A stretch of DNA of 64,000 nt from Echinometra lucunter. Taxonomy: Eukaryota; Echinodermata; Echinoidea; Camarodonta; Echinometridae. Shown piece after piece: positions 36,078 through 51,000 of the stretch. A model generated the notes under the pieces. The model made no database searches, was not told where the DNA came from, and saw only the letters and a list, made by a program, of their open reading frames with translations. The position numbers and the translations under genes were made by a program. The stretch's first letter is position 1; the number at the start of each line of letters is the position of its first letter. The stretch is taken from NCBI GenBank assembly GCA_029962745.1, contig CM057165.1, positions 24,083,202 to 24,147,201 on the forward strand, written 5' to 3'.

Positions 36078-39000
36078 CTGTAAGAAAGATAAAAATAGAG
36101 ACAGATAGAGAGAGCAACACAACATATTCATTTTTTCCATGAACAATGGAAATAAACAAACAAAGGTGAATAATTCTCATGTTAAGAATCAATAACTCAA
36201 ATGAATTCTTAATCAACTCAACTGGCCTGGGGGATTACTTGGGTGAAAGCCTGCTAAATTTCCTGTTCATTCTTGTAATTATTCCAAACTCCAGCTTTTT
36301 CTATCATTTTTATTAATCAAGTACATTTAACATGCATGCTCTTTACATTGTCTTAGAACGACTATATAAAGGTTTTCATCACCATTACATATAATATTGT
36401 GGTGTTCCAGCAAATGCTCAGCAGACAATCCATCCAGGCTTTATTATGCCACAGGGTTAAGGGAAGGATTAAAATAGGTGTCTTAGGCCAGGCTTAAGGC
36501 AACGGTTAGGGTAACGTATAGTTCTTGGTCAAGACTTAAAAGTTCAGAACTTGGTCAGTGTGCCATAGTTCCACAGAGCAATTGCTGCGAAGCATTTGTG
36601 GTAAAACCAAGATTCTGTCTGTGAGAATTTGTTCTACTGTACCTGAGAGTACATCAGATTCTAAGCTGTGTGTTTGTGATGTGCGTAACGTTGACTGACG
36701 ACTTGCTCGTGCCTTATCCCACGAATACGGAAGCTCTGACGGACCAGACTGCTGTGGCAATCTGGGTAGAGGACAAAAGTCAATACATGTAATTATTTTA
36801 AAGAATCTAATGGTATATGTTTAGATATTCAACGCTTCATGTGTTCTTTTTCTGAAAGTGAAATGTCACAATTCCAAAGCAAAATGACTGTTATTTTGCC
36901 CGTGTGCTGCAAGAAACTTTCTCTTTTTCACAAAGTCGTTTGATTTCTTGATCTACTTTCTTGAATCAAATAGAAAACAAATCGAGGGTTCGGTGCAACA
37001 AAGGGCTATCTGCATTTTTTTCATTTCGAAATTAAAATGATCCAGTAGAGACCAGGAACCCATCGGTAACAATGGTTTCTACAGCAAACTTTTCTACAGC
37101 TGGGTATCACCAAAAATAGATATGGCTATCTGCTTTAAACTGCAGTGTGTCAGTGCAACAAATCTTTATTTCAAGAGTTATCAAAATTGCAAAAAATTCA
37201 GATAGCCCTTTGTTGCACTAGACCCTCAAAATGTTCTGCATGTCCAAAAATTACATAATTTTTACGTATATTCCTTTTTTTTTCACACCTTGGTTTGCTT
37301 CCAATATTAAATCCTGGACTTATTCTGCATTTGCAATACATGAAACAGTCCAACAATACTTAAAAGCATGAAAAAATTTCATTTCAAATATATCATAGCA
37401 AAATTAGCAAGACTACAAAATCTTCACGACTGCTACACAAAAATAAATAAGACTGAGCTGTACTAAGGTGTGCTATAGTAACAGATAAAACAATATGGCA
37501 TTCCTTTGATATCACACACAGGATGCAACTTTAAATCTATATCAAATACATTTTAAGAATAATACAAAAACAGAATTTTCCAGTCATGCTCCATTGATAT
37601 TGATGTGTTGTGGATACTCCATTCATGCATAAGCAAACACTTTTCATACTACATCATCCTTTTTTTTCACAATAGCATACTTGTATGTTCTTATGTATTG
37701 TTGAGATGTTCTCAGTAGGTTTCAATGGTTAATGTAGTATTCACAGTTAAGTGCTTTTGGACTTTTGGTAACATCATTTGGTAGCCCTAGGCTAGTGAAA
37801 GGCTGTTGATTTGTTGAGACAGATGTACTCTTTCTACTGAAAGAATTCAATTGCGAATACTCAGTAAAAATGCAGGTTGCCTCTTTTTTGGTACACAAGT
37901 CATGAACATCAATCATACGCTCACTTACGACTGTTTTGAAACAGTCTCCAGAACGATCCTGTTTTGGGCTAAACAGGACAGGAATTATTTGATCAGCTTT
38001 TCTCATTCAAATCAATTGGCAACACCCGTATATTTCTTTTATTGCTGCATTTTTCTTATAAAAGTTCATGCCTGTGAAATATATATGAACTGACCAAAAG
38101 TACGTTTAGAAGTTAAAAAGCTGCCAATTTTTATGGAAAATCAGTGATTTTTTATTTTCCATCGGACTGCCAATTTAAGTATTTGGGTGCTTATTTTGCC
38201 TTAAAATTTCTTCAGCATCTAATGAAAGATACTGATCATAACTGATGCAATTACAATGGGCACAGTACGTGTAGAAATTTTTGCCGTTTCTGCTCATGTA
38301 TTTGGTATGATTTTTAAGGCTCTGCATCAAAAGTTATTGGGCCGAACTACATAATGTGGAATCTCTGTCACAAATGGGTTAAAGTGTACCAATCACTTGA
38401 AAAAAAAAATAAAATATGTGTACAGCAAGTGTGTATGAAGCAATCTCCAGAAAAACTTCACCTGGTATTCCAAGGATTTATAATGGTTAAGGAGTATAAA
38501 GAAAATAAAGGATAACATAATGACCACAACACAAGGAATCAAATGGCTGTTCAATTCCATAAATTCCCTAAATCATGTCACATGTACCCGTACGTCAACT
38601 AGTCTTTAGTTGCTTATATGTTAATGAAGAATACATTTGAACTTGCAGTATCATTTCATAGTAGCAATGCCTGATGTTTATATATTGCATAGTACACCCC
38701 TAATATACAGAGAAAGTTGTTTTTGGTGATGGGTACAGTTTAATTAGTTATCTCACACAAGAGATGGCACTATTAACTCATGATCTGAAAAAAAGGTTTG
38801 TTATTGCTGTGAAAATGCTATTCATTTGGGTACAGATTCCTTTCAGTCAATGAGCATTTTGTTGAATTTGAACCTGAGCAGAATCCAAACTTTTGGAGAT
38901 CAAAAGGAGATCATTTCAAAAGCCACTGCAAAAATTCCATCAATCAATCAATAAACTAAGTTTAGTGTCAGAATAGTATGCTAAACAAAAACAAAACAAA

Positions 39001-42000
39001 CCATAAAATCCTGTTTTCTTTACTTCTGTTAAATGTTGAAAACAAAAAAACAATCAACACACAGACATCATGCTTATCAATGCCTCAAGTGTGTACATAC
39101 CCATAGCTATACATATTATGGTCATAATATGGTCTGTGAAAATAGTGGAAAGACAAAATATTCAGCTAGAAAGTAGTACTGAGAATAATTATTACAGGAG
39201 AATTTTTTTTTTTTTAAAGAAAGAAAATAAAGGTGAAGAACAAAAGCTAGTTATTATCATTCTGCAAAAAAAAAAAAGAGGTTAAAATAAAAAGAGAAAC
39301 CAACAACAACAAAAATGGATACCTGTAGTCAAAACAGGAAATAATGCATACTGCATGAAGAAATGATGAATGAGAATGAATACTTATTAATCATATTTAA
39401 TTCTACAATGTATCCATCCGAGAGTCCTAATTGTAAAATGAAACATAACTCAAGTAGGTTTCAAGCCCTAAGTGATTTGATAAAGACTTGAGTACTCATA
39501 TAAGTCCAACAAAGTAAAATGTAAGTCTATGATTTCAGGCTATATTTGGGCAATTCCACGGTAACAGAATTACAAAATGTAATTTTGTTACTAACATTTT
39601 TATAGTGCGTGTGCCTGTTTTGTACCTTGCCTTCCTTTTTACCATTTAATACCATGAAAATATGCCGTCCTTTCACCTGCACTCTTTCCTTCCAACAATT
39701 TTCTACTTACACTCATATTGTGGTATACAACCTTGGTAATGGAATTAACAGAAAATGGTGCCATTTTCAAAGAACAAAAATGTCTTGTAAAATCAAATAT
39801 GCAATGTACCAATACTGACTATGATGTTGAATTCCTTTTTCTTAAAGCTTCTTTTAATTCAAGGATTCAGCTATTCACGACTGTCAATGTGATTGTTTTT
39901 ACTATAAATCTGAAGTGAGCTGATTGTTTTTCCCATGTGAAATTGCCCATTTACAAAATAGCAGCAACAGTATACAGGTAAAGGTACTCACTCTGTAGAG
40001 CTTTGTGGCTGCATTATGTTTTGTCTAGGAGCTGGTACAGGAGCCTTGCGAACTGCTGGAGTTGGAATCGGTATGAGTTGTTTTACAGGACCAATCCTCA
40101 AAAACATGTTGATACCATTGATATCACTGCATTTACAGATATCAAATGAATAAATAAATCAATAAATAAATGAAAAGAAAAATAAACATATATGTAGCTG
40201 AATGAACAAAAACAAAACAAAAACCCCCAAATAAAAAGTCGGAAAATAGCACTGAACACAGACATACAAAGTTTTTCGATATGCACTCATCAGAGTAAAA
40301 TTGCATGAATGAAGAGATGTCTGTGTTCAAAGCTATTTTCCGATTTTGCAGTACCAAACATCTATTTAAAAAATAAATTGATAAATAAACAAATAAATAA
40401 ACAAGTAAATAAGCAAACTAAAGAAGTTCCTTCCATTCATGCCAATATAGTTATAGTGATATCCACTGTATATATGTATACTGAATGATTCTGAGAAAAC
40501 CAAAGTCAGGAAAGTTCCTACTTTACTTTGGTAAAGCACCCTATCCTCTCACTTAATTTGATGTGAGCCTTGAGGCAGATAAGCCTTAAACTATTACATT
40601 ATTAATAAAACTATTCTAATACCTCAACGAAATACACCTTTAAGGCTCAATATTTGTCTGCTAGAATAAGGCTTTTTAATTGTGACTTGTACAGTAGAAA
40701 CTTATCATAAAGAGCTCATTAATTTTATTTTAATAAAGAAGACCAGTTATGGTTTATGAAATAAAAAATAAAGAGCTCCAATATAACAAGATTTTTCAAA
40801 CACTAATTTCAACATAATTTGCTTATCCTAGGTCTTCATGATTTTTGTTTTATTTTACTCTGATATATCACAGGAGATTCCTGATATAACTCTCATGGTC
40901 CCATGGTCCGCATTAACCCATTCGTGACAGGAATTATTTAAAGCCTAATTTGATCAGCTTTTATTCTTCAAATTGGCAACACCAACATTTTTATTTTATT
41001 GCTACATTTTTCTTATAAAACGTCATGTATCTGAAATGTAATATAAATTGACAGAAATTATGATGAGAAGTCAAAAAGTTGCCAATTTGCAGGGGAAAAG
41101 GTGATTTAAACCTTCTATCACATTGCCAATTTAAGGATTTTAATGCTTATTTTCCTTTAACAAATTTTCAGCATCAAACAACGAATACTGACGCAACCAA
41201 AATGGGCACGGTTTGTGTAGAATTTTTTGCTCTTTCTGCTCATGTATTTGGTATGATTTTTAGGGCTTTGCATCAAAAAATATTAGGCTAAACCACAAAT
41301 TGTGGACCTCTGTCACAAATGGGTTAAAGTCTTATCCAATGACTCTGAGAAAAACAGTTAGGAAAATTCCTGCTCTTATAAACCTAAAAATAACCTATCA
41401 TAGTTCAGAATTTCTCCTATTTAGACCATGTAACACATGAGTGTGCAGAACTTACCCTCGTGCAGACACTTCAACAGGCTTGGTCTTGGTCTTGGAGGAG
41501 GTGAGGTAAATATCAGTGATAGCCCTCTCTGTTGATTTCCTGTTGAACAGCTGAATGACTAGCAGTTTCTTCTTAAGAACAGGTTCACCTGTACCAGGGC
41601 AAATAAAGAGAGTGAGAGAATGAGAAGAGCAAGAGATAGAGAATGAGAGAGAAAGAGAAAGAGAAGGAATACAAAAGAAAATTAAGAGAGGAGAAGAAAG
41701 AAATAGGACAGTGAACAGGGAAAATAGGAACGAAGGGAAGAACAAAAAAGCCATCGCAAGAGAGAACAGAGGATATAGAAAGATTTAGGATGCAATCGAT
41801 AACAGGAAAGATAGATAAGAAGTAGGCAAGATGAAAATTAAAATGCGGTAGATTAATAACTACAAAGTTATGCTGTCGATTGATAACTTATTAAGTTCAA
41901 AATTATACTGAAACACAGCTACTTATTTACAATTTAAATCATGCAATGGTTCTTATAATTATCTTCATCTTCAAATCATTTACATTTCTACAATACAAGA

Positions 42001-45000
42001 ATATAATTTTTGTTGCTTTCTGGAACTTGGTAGTAGGCTGCCAGTGGTCAAGTGGACCATCAGTCAAGTAGCCCTAGGTGTTTGTACATGTATGTACATG
42101 TAGGTGGTTTGTTGCTAATACTGCTGCTATGGTAGCTCATGTTGTGGCCAGTGAGTCCTTTACATGGCCACATACATGTACATAAATCTTGTGTGCCGTT
42201 ATGAGCCTTTCATCAGATTCTTCTTGGTCAACCAGTCTAGGAATTTTTCCTTGCTCTTCCTGAAGTGACAGCAAAGAACACTTTCTGAGTAAAACTCCAT
42301 GAAATGACTGACTGTTACCTGAGTCATGAGTGGTACCTATACACGAATAGCCAGCTGGGATAGATTCATTCTCTTTGATGACCATGATATCAACTAGGAC
42401 ATTATCTCCTACCATCTGAGGAGAGAGAGAAAAAAAGAGGCAAATGAAACACAATATTAGGAGAGAGAAAATTGGATTATCTGAAAAAAGAGGAAAATAC
42501 AGTCCAACTTCGCTTATCCGGCCACATCAGGACCAGCGCCCATCTGTATCAGTGAAATGGTCAGATATGAGAGTAATGTTGTGGGACACCTTTTTTTATG
42601 AAAATTTATTTGCTGTGAAATATCTATTTCCTTGGTGTTGGGAATGATTGTAAATGATCAATAACAGCGAGATCGGACTGTGTTAAAGCGAATCACCAGC
42701 AAGCAATGACTGCTGTTGTACCATCAATTGTACCATTAATTTTACAAACTATGTCGCAAATATTTATCATACATGCTGATGGCAAAGGGCAAAAACGAAA
42801 ACGAAGACACATGGTTACACCAGTGTGTCAATCTAGAAGTGAAAGAGATGCTGCTGATGGCGGAAGGACAAAAACGAAAACGAAAACGAAGACACATGGT
42901 TACACCAGTGTGTCAATCTAGAAGTGAAAGAGATGCTGCTGATGGCGGAAGGACGAAAAGGAAAAGGAAAACGAAAACGAAAACACATGGTTACACCAGT
43001 GTGTCAATCTAGAAGTGAAAGAGATGCTGCTGATGGCGGAAGGACGAAAAGGAAAAGGAAAAGGAAAACGAAAACGCATGATTACACCAGTGTGTCAATC
43101 TAGAAGTGAAAGAGATGCTGCTGATGGCGGAAGGACGAAAACGAAAACGAAAACAAAGACACATGGTTACACCAGTGTGTCAATCTAGAAGTGAAAGAGA
43201 TGCTGCTGATGGCGGAAGGACGAAAACGAAAACGAAAACAAAGACACATGGTTACACCAGTGTGTCAATCTGGAAGTGAAAGAGATGCTGTTCCAAGAAA
43301 TTGCTTAATGTGTGACTTGCAATGTAGCGACGGAAAGAAAATCTGCATGAAATGCAAATGTGTAAACCAACATATTGACCAGCTATCAATGGATGTAAAG
43401 CAAATTAAGCACACTATTGAAGCTATCCTTGATAACAATGACCCATGTTCGTTTAATACTAAAGAAAGATCAAGGGGCCAATCAACCAACCCACAAACAC
43501 ACAGCCCCCTCCTCCAGGTACATCTCATCAACCTACAGACCTGCAGCAGATACCTCCATCAAACCCACGCCCACGCAATACACCAACACAGACTCCATCC
43601 CAACCACTACCTCTACCAGCAATGCAAACGCAACCCTATCGTGCAATACCATACCCACTAGAACCAAGACCTGTACTTTTCCGAACATCTACCAGCAACA
43701 TTATCTACCACCAGGAAACAACTATCCACCATCAAACTTTTTTTTTTGAACTTTGAACTTTGAACTTTGAACTTTATTTTCCACTTTCAAAGGAACAAAC
43801 ATAAAAAGTGAAACATGTACAAACATTAAAAAGACGTACAGATATGATAATTGTAAATTAAGATAATATATACATCGAAAGAGGGGGAAAAAGACATTAC
43901 TTTACAACGATACAATTGAAAAGTGGACGGACTATCAAGAAGTTGTAATACAACTTAAAACTGATAATCCAAACAATTAAACATTAGTATTAGCATAAGG
44001 GTTGATATGTAAAGTACACTGAAAAAACATTTCTAGTAAAATGATATAGAAAAAAGAAAAAGATAGACTCCGTTAACTTCAACATGCCTAGCAGACCACC
44101 ACGTTCAGTTCAACGTATCAAGGCCGATCTTATGCATCACTAGCTCATCCCGCACCTCAATTATTCAACTCTGCCGTGTTTGCATCTGGATGTGAATATT
44201 GCGGAGAACCTAATCACCAAGCAGTAAAATGCAAGCATGGAATGCAACTTCAATATTGTTGATGTTCTTTGTTTGGTCATAAAAAAAAGATTTTGTCCCT
44301 ACTAGAGGTTCGGCCAAGAAGAGTATGCCAGCAAGAAACACTCACATGTGCATCCTGCTATACTATGTTTCAACAAAGATCCTTTTATGACCACTCCATC
44401 TTCTGAACACTGTAACTTTGAAATTAAGAAAGATATTAAGAGTGTATCTGTACCTTTAAAAGATAGTAGTGATGACTGTAACAATATCAATAACATGAAA
44501 TGCATTTACTTAAATGCAAGAAGTGTTGTGAATAACATTGATGAAATAACACCATTGTGCAATATGAAAAACAACATATATTTTTTGTAACTGAAACACC
44601 TCTATGTTATGAAATCTACTGAAATTTTTCCTGAAGATTTCAAAGTAATAAGGAGAGACAGAAACAGACATGGTGGTGGTGTTCTTGTGGCTTATCGTAA
44701 TGATCTGTCTGTACTCCACAGAACAGATCTGGAAACTGAATGTGAAATAATTTGGTGTGAATTACTATGTAAAGATAATCTATATTTCTTGATGTGGTTT
44801 ACAGACCTCTAAGCAGTAAGTTAGATATTGTGTATGAACTGGAGAAATCTATGTCTTTATTATCCAATAATGGAAAACATATACAAAGTATTGTACTGAC
44901 AGGGGATTTTAATTTACCAAACTTACATTGGTCTGATGGTTACCATGTGACATCTGATAGATCCGAAAATCTGACCACAGTAGCATTGAATGTTTAAATG

Positions 45001-48000
45001 TTAATGGCACAGTAATAACAGAAGATCAAGAAAAAGCTGATGCTTTTACCTTACAATTTAAGAAAGTTTTTAAAGATCATGTAAGTCTACCACAACCTGA
45101 TTGTAGTAGGGAAGCTCCTATTATGAAAGACATTTTTTGCACAGAGTCTGAGGTTTTAAAATTGTTAAAAAATATAGATGTTTCAAAAGTTCAGGGACCT
45201 GATGAAATATCTCCACGATTGTTAAAGGAAGGAGCAGAGCAATTAGCACCTTCTCTTTGTAAACTTTTTAACATGTCTCTGTCATCAGGGTGTTTACATG
45301 TAGCCTGGCTAAGAGCAAATGTCTGTCCTATATACAAAACAGGTAACAAAGAAGGTGCTATGAATTATAGATCAATTTCATTAACGTCTTTTACGGTTTT
45401 AGAAAGAATAGTTTGCAAACGCCTTTTTGAACATTTTCATGACAATAATATTTTATGTGATAATCAACATGGTTTTTGTGGTCAAAGATCATGTGAAACT
45501 CAACTGGTAGAGGTCATTGATGACTAGTCAAGCACTCTGGAAGCAGGCTCAAGTATTCATATTGCCTTTCTTGATTTTGCTAGGGCTTTTGACAGTGTGT
45601 CTCATAAACTTTTAAAAAGAAAATTACAGTTATATGGTGTACAATCACATAATTTAGACTAGTTAATGAGTTTTTTGCAAAAAAGATCCCAAAGAGTTGT
45701 TATTTACGGTGAATTCTCATCATGGGTTCATGTAAAATCAGGTGTTGCTCAAGGGACAATTCTTGGTCCTGCATTATTTCTATGTTTTATTAATGACATA
45801 TCTAATAATACATGTATCTTATCTACCATTAGATTGTATTTTATATCGGCAAATTTCCACTTTGGATGACTGTAAACTCTTACAAAATGATCTGGAAATT
45901 TTAAACCAATGGTCGAAAACATGGTTACTTGATTTCAACAATCTAAATGCAAGATTATGATGATGTCTAGGAAGATACATAATGTTAGTTATAAATATAC
46001 TATTAATGGTTCATGAGTACAACATGCGAGAAATACTTAGGTCTTATGATAAATAACACTTTGAATTGGAATGATGACTGTATTGAATTGAATTGAATGT
46101 AAAGTGCAATAGACTTGTTGGTATAATACGGAGAAATTTGTTGATTGCCAAAAATCAGTTTTAAAAACTCTTTACGAATCTTTAGTACTCGCATGTACAA
46201 CATGCGAGAAATACTTTGGTCTTATGATAAATAACACTTTGAATTGGAATGATGACTGTATTGAATTGAATTGAATGTAAAGTGCAATACACTTGTTGGT
46301 ATAATACAGAGGAATTTTGTTGATTGCCAAAAATCAGTTTTAAAAACTCTTTACGAATCTTTAGTACTCGCATGTCTGGATCATTGCTGCATAGCATGGG
46401 ATCCATATAGAAACTCACAAAAGCAACTGATCAAAAAGATTCAAAAACGTTACGTAAGAATGATATGCAAAGACTGGAGTTCTGGTTACAATACCATGTT
46501 ACAAGAACTGAGCATGAATACATTAGAGTGTAGACGTAAGTACCTTCGACTTGTTTTTAATTATAAGCTTGTCAATGACATAATAGATATAGGACGTAAT
46601 AACAGGTACACACCTGCAAACGGAATTGGAAGAACGGATCATAACTTAAAGATGTACGACCCTTTGCAAGAACAGATTATTATATGAACTCTTTTTATCC
46701 GAGAACTACAAATGAATGGAACAAACTCCCTAAGAGTATAGTTAAGATGAAAACCCTTGGTTTGCTTGAAAAAACTCAAGAACACACCTCAACCTACACA
46801 GTTAATTTCATAAATGCCTATCTATGCATGTATCACCATGCAACTTTGTGCTTGAAATGTTACAGTGTACCTTTTTCTAACAGTCAGAGCTGTGATTATT
46901 AGTACTTTTATCACTTTTATCACTTCCTATATCTTATATTGTGCAATACATGTATGCTTAATTTGTTAATGTTATTGTTTTTATATCCGGGAAGCAGACT
47001 TGTACGGGTTTACTTAAACCTTTTTTGTCTTCCCGAGACATGTCGGAATAAATTCAAATCAATTCAAATCAAATCAAATCAAATCAAAATACTTGTAATA
47101 GAACATTATTGTTGACATCAACACAGAATAATTACAGTTTTCAATGCTGACACCTTCTATTTCCCATTTCCTATTCATATATGAATGATTCAAAGTTTAT
47201 AAAAATTGGGACTCATGAAACAGAGAAAAGAATAACAACATCTCAAGAGCATTTTTTTTTCAAATTTGTGGTGCTAAATAATTGTTGTAAATGTACATAG
47301 TTCATTGCACAGTTCCAACATGTAATATACCCCACACCAGACAACTCAAAACAAATTTAAAAAAAACTTACTGGATTGAGATTCTTGGTGTAACACATAT
47401 ATCTTGTGATCTTTTTCCTCAGGAGTTTATCTTTCCATAGGTCAGCATCCTGGTTGTCTGTTGTATTTTCAATCTGAAATAAATGTATTATCACACTGAC
47501 ATATAGTAGCTAAAGATAGTAAACAAATAGCAATATATGCTAATCGAGGTTAGTCCCATAAAGTTGGTTTTATGAATAGTCAACAACTTAATTGAAATGT
47601 ATATCTCAATTCTCATACATCTTTCTTTCAATAAGACATACAGTACACTATTTGCAAAAAATAAGAGTAATAATAATTATAATGATAATAATTATAATAA
47701 CAATAATAGTAATATTATTACAAAGAAGAAGGAGAAGGAGAAGAAGAACAAACTAGATGAATCTTCGACCACGCGTGGTCGAACTTTATGCCTCCGCCAT
47801 TACCAAATCAGAAATAAATGGCACTTCATGTTGATTTATTTTCATTTATACAATGACATCTTTGACCTTGACCTTTGACCTTGTGACCCCCAAATCTAAT
47901 GAGAGCATTGCCCTTTCCATATGCATACATGAGCCAAGTTTGTTGAACCGTCAAATGGTTACTGAGTTATCACAAGAACGAACCATTTCTACATACATAA

Positions 48001-51000
48001 TGACCTCTATGACCTTTGACCTTTGACCTTGAGACCCCAAAATCTAATCAGATCATTGTCCCTTCCATATGCATACCTGTGCCAAGTTTGAGTTTGATAG
48101 GTCAAATGGTTCTTAAGTTATCGCAAGAACGAGCCATTTTTATGTTTTAATACCTCTATGACCTTGACCTTTGACCTTGAGACTCCAAAATCTAATCAGA
48201 TCATTGTCCCTCCCATATGCATACACAAGCCAAGTTTGAAGTTGATCTGTCAAACGGTTCTTAAGTTATCGCGAGAACGAAAACGGGACGGACGGACGGA
48301 CAGACAGACGGACGACCCGAAAACATAATGCCTCCGGCAACCACCTACGGTGGGCGGAGGCATAAAAATATTAAGTGAGTTCAAAATGAATACAAGGCGT
48401 TTGCGATGTTGTGTCTCGCCCACTTGTGAAAATAACTATCAAAATCAGCTGCAAAATAGAGAAGTAGTATTTACTAGCAGAAATCTGCATGAGTAATTTT
48501 TACATAATTCTACATTACGAATGTTTACACAATATCTGTGTACAAGTTCAGAAGCGTCACCTATGATTATCAGTTGAGCAATCAGATTCAACACTGGACA
48601 AGAAATGACAGAGGAAAAGCAAATTCAAGAATTTGAAAACATCTGTAACATATGACCTCCAATGACCTTTCACCTTATCATGTGAAGTCCAACAGAATGA
48701 TAACATGCACTTCCCCTTAGTGATCTGCAACCCAAGTTTGACTGAAAAGTGTGACACGGTTGCAAAGTTTTGTGTCATAAGAGAGTCTTGCACGTAAACT
48801 TTAACCGTTCAACGTTTGACCTGTAATGACCTTTGACCTGACCATGTGACCTCTGACTGGACCATAACATGCAGGTCCCCTTAGTGCATCTACAACCCAA
48901 GTTTGATAGATAAGTGTCACACGGTTGCAGAGTTTTGTGTCATAAGAGAGTCTTGCACGTAAACTTTAATGTTTGACCTGAAATGACCTTTGACCTTACC
49001 ATGTGACCTATGACTGGACCATAACATGCAGGTCCCCTTAGTGCATCGACAACCCAAGTTTGATAGATAAGTGTCACACGGTTGCAGAGTTTTGAGTCAT
49101 AAGAGAGTCTTGCACGTAAACTTCAACGTTTGACCTGAAATGACCTTTGACCTTACCATGTGACCTCTGACTGGACCATAACATGCAGGTCCCCTCAGTG
49201 CATCTACAACCCAAGTTTGGTTGAAAAGTGAGTCACGGTTGCAAAGTTATGTGTCATAAGAGAGTCTTGCACGTCAACTTTAACGTTTGACCTGAAATGA
49301 CCTTTGACCTTACCATGTGACCTCTGACAGGACAATAAGATGCAGGTCCCCTTAGTGCATCTACAACCCAAGTTTGATTGAACAGTGTCACACAGTTGCA
49401 GAGTTTTGTGTCATAAGAGAGTCTTGCACGTAAATTTTAACGTTTGACCTAAAATGACCTTTGACCTTACCATGTGACCTCTGACTAGAGCATAACATGC
49501 AGGTCCGCTTAGGGCATCTACAACCCAAGTTTGGTTGAAAAGTGAGTCACGGTTGCAGAGTTTTGTGTCATAAGAGAGTCTTGCACGTAAACTTTAACGT
49601 TTGACCTGAAATGACCTTTGACCTTACCATGTGACCTCTGACTGGACCATAACATGCAGGTCCCCTTAGTGCATCTACAACCCAAGTTTGGTTGAAAAGT
49701 GAGTCACGGTTGCCAAGTTATCTTTCATAACGTTTGTGACGGACGGACGGACGACGGACGGACGACGGACGGACGACGGACGGACGACATTTGGATCCCT
49801 TAGTCTCGCCTTCACCTCCGGTGGGCGAGACAAAAATGAATAATGATGACCCCATAAACATTTCTAAAATTGATTTTCAAGTTCATCAAATAAGTATTGT
49901 TGTAATGCCCATCAAATTTTCTGTTATGTGGCAAATTATGCCACATAACAGGTTTCTCAATAATACTGTAGGATTCAGAGTATTATCAATTAAATGATTC
50001 AGATTAGATTTGCACTTTGTTAAGAAAGTCTGCATTTTTGGCAATGCCAATTATTCTTACAGAAGTTGTTTTAAATTTCCACTAATTATAACACATACAT
50101 AACAAAGTGCATGGATTTTCAACAAAATTGTTATGTGAAAATCATAGGATTAAAGGAATGAATTCTAGCATCACCAAATTCTATTTTCAAATACTGTTGA
50201 GAACTTTATAATGCTCTATGCTCATAATCAATATTGCAATAATATACTAACAGTTGCAACTAGCAAAATACAAATATTTTTTAAAAGTTATACAATAAGG
50301 AAGTTTTTTAAAAACACATCATATTACAAGGAAATACAATATTCTTCACAATGATCTTTGGCACTGTGCCTAATTGGATATAATAAAGACCATTGTCTTC
50401 ATCTGATACTGAGTACTTGAAGTTGATATCATAATGTGGAAAACATTTCACAAATTTTGTAGTCTATTCAATTTGTTCAAATCATCAGATTCATGCCAAT
50501 ATAAAAAATAGTCAGCATGTGAATACTGAATATTAATGTCCTAATACGTAAGGGAGAAAATCTGCCCCTTTCTTTTGCCGCCACTGACTACTGAGAGCTT
50601 TAGTTGCTTAGCATGGGCCTCCCATCCCTTTTGTAAAGATGGCCTTATACATGTACTAATCTCTTAACAACTGAAACGTCATGTTCATTCATTCATTTAA
50701 TCCATTCTTTTGTTTATTAAATGTAAAAGAACAAGCAGAAAATGTTCAGTTTACAGATAAATATACATGTATATGCAAAAACGATTGACAAAAAATTGAA
50801 GAAGGATATTACTAATCATTGGAACTAAATAACCTTGAATAAAGTACCGATATAACCATGACCTCTTCAGTGACATATATGTATACATGGTTCTAGCCAG
50901 TGCATCACACCCATGGTTCCAATACCATGCGTAAAGGGTTTCAGACAAGGAAGAACCATGTGTGAAATTGCTGCACAATGCGTGGCAACAAGGGTAAAAA

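Larger units (their letters stand above)
42773..47088 (+). mobile_element. Decayed CR1/L2-like LINE, antisense in MVB12 intron
   Basis: In order: a minisatellite (42773-43290), an ORF1 remnant with zinc-binding motifs, an ORF2 remnant with endonuclease and reverse transcriptase, and a 3' end closing in (AAATC)n at about 47045-47088. The RT motif wording (RSISLTSFTVLERIVCKRLF, HVKSGVAQGTILGPALFLCF) is that of CR1/L2-type elements. Several stops and deletions make it inactive. An unrelated LINE 3' fragment is inserted at 43743-44072. Confidence 0.85.

Noticed and set aside
42706..43661. Lys/Arg-rich repeat protein
   Set aside because: Unit length is not a multiple of three, so no protein repeat is maintained; it is a minisatellite.
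47766..47781. CGACCACGCGTGGTCG palindrome as an operator
   Set aside because: It abuts a repeat element and is more simply an insertion-site or element-end feature.
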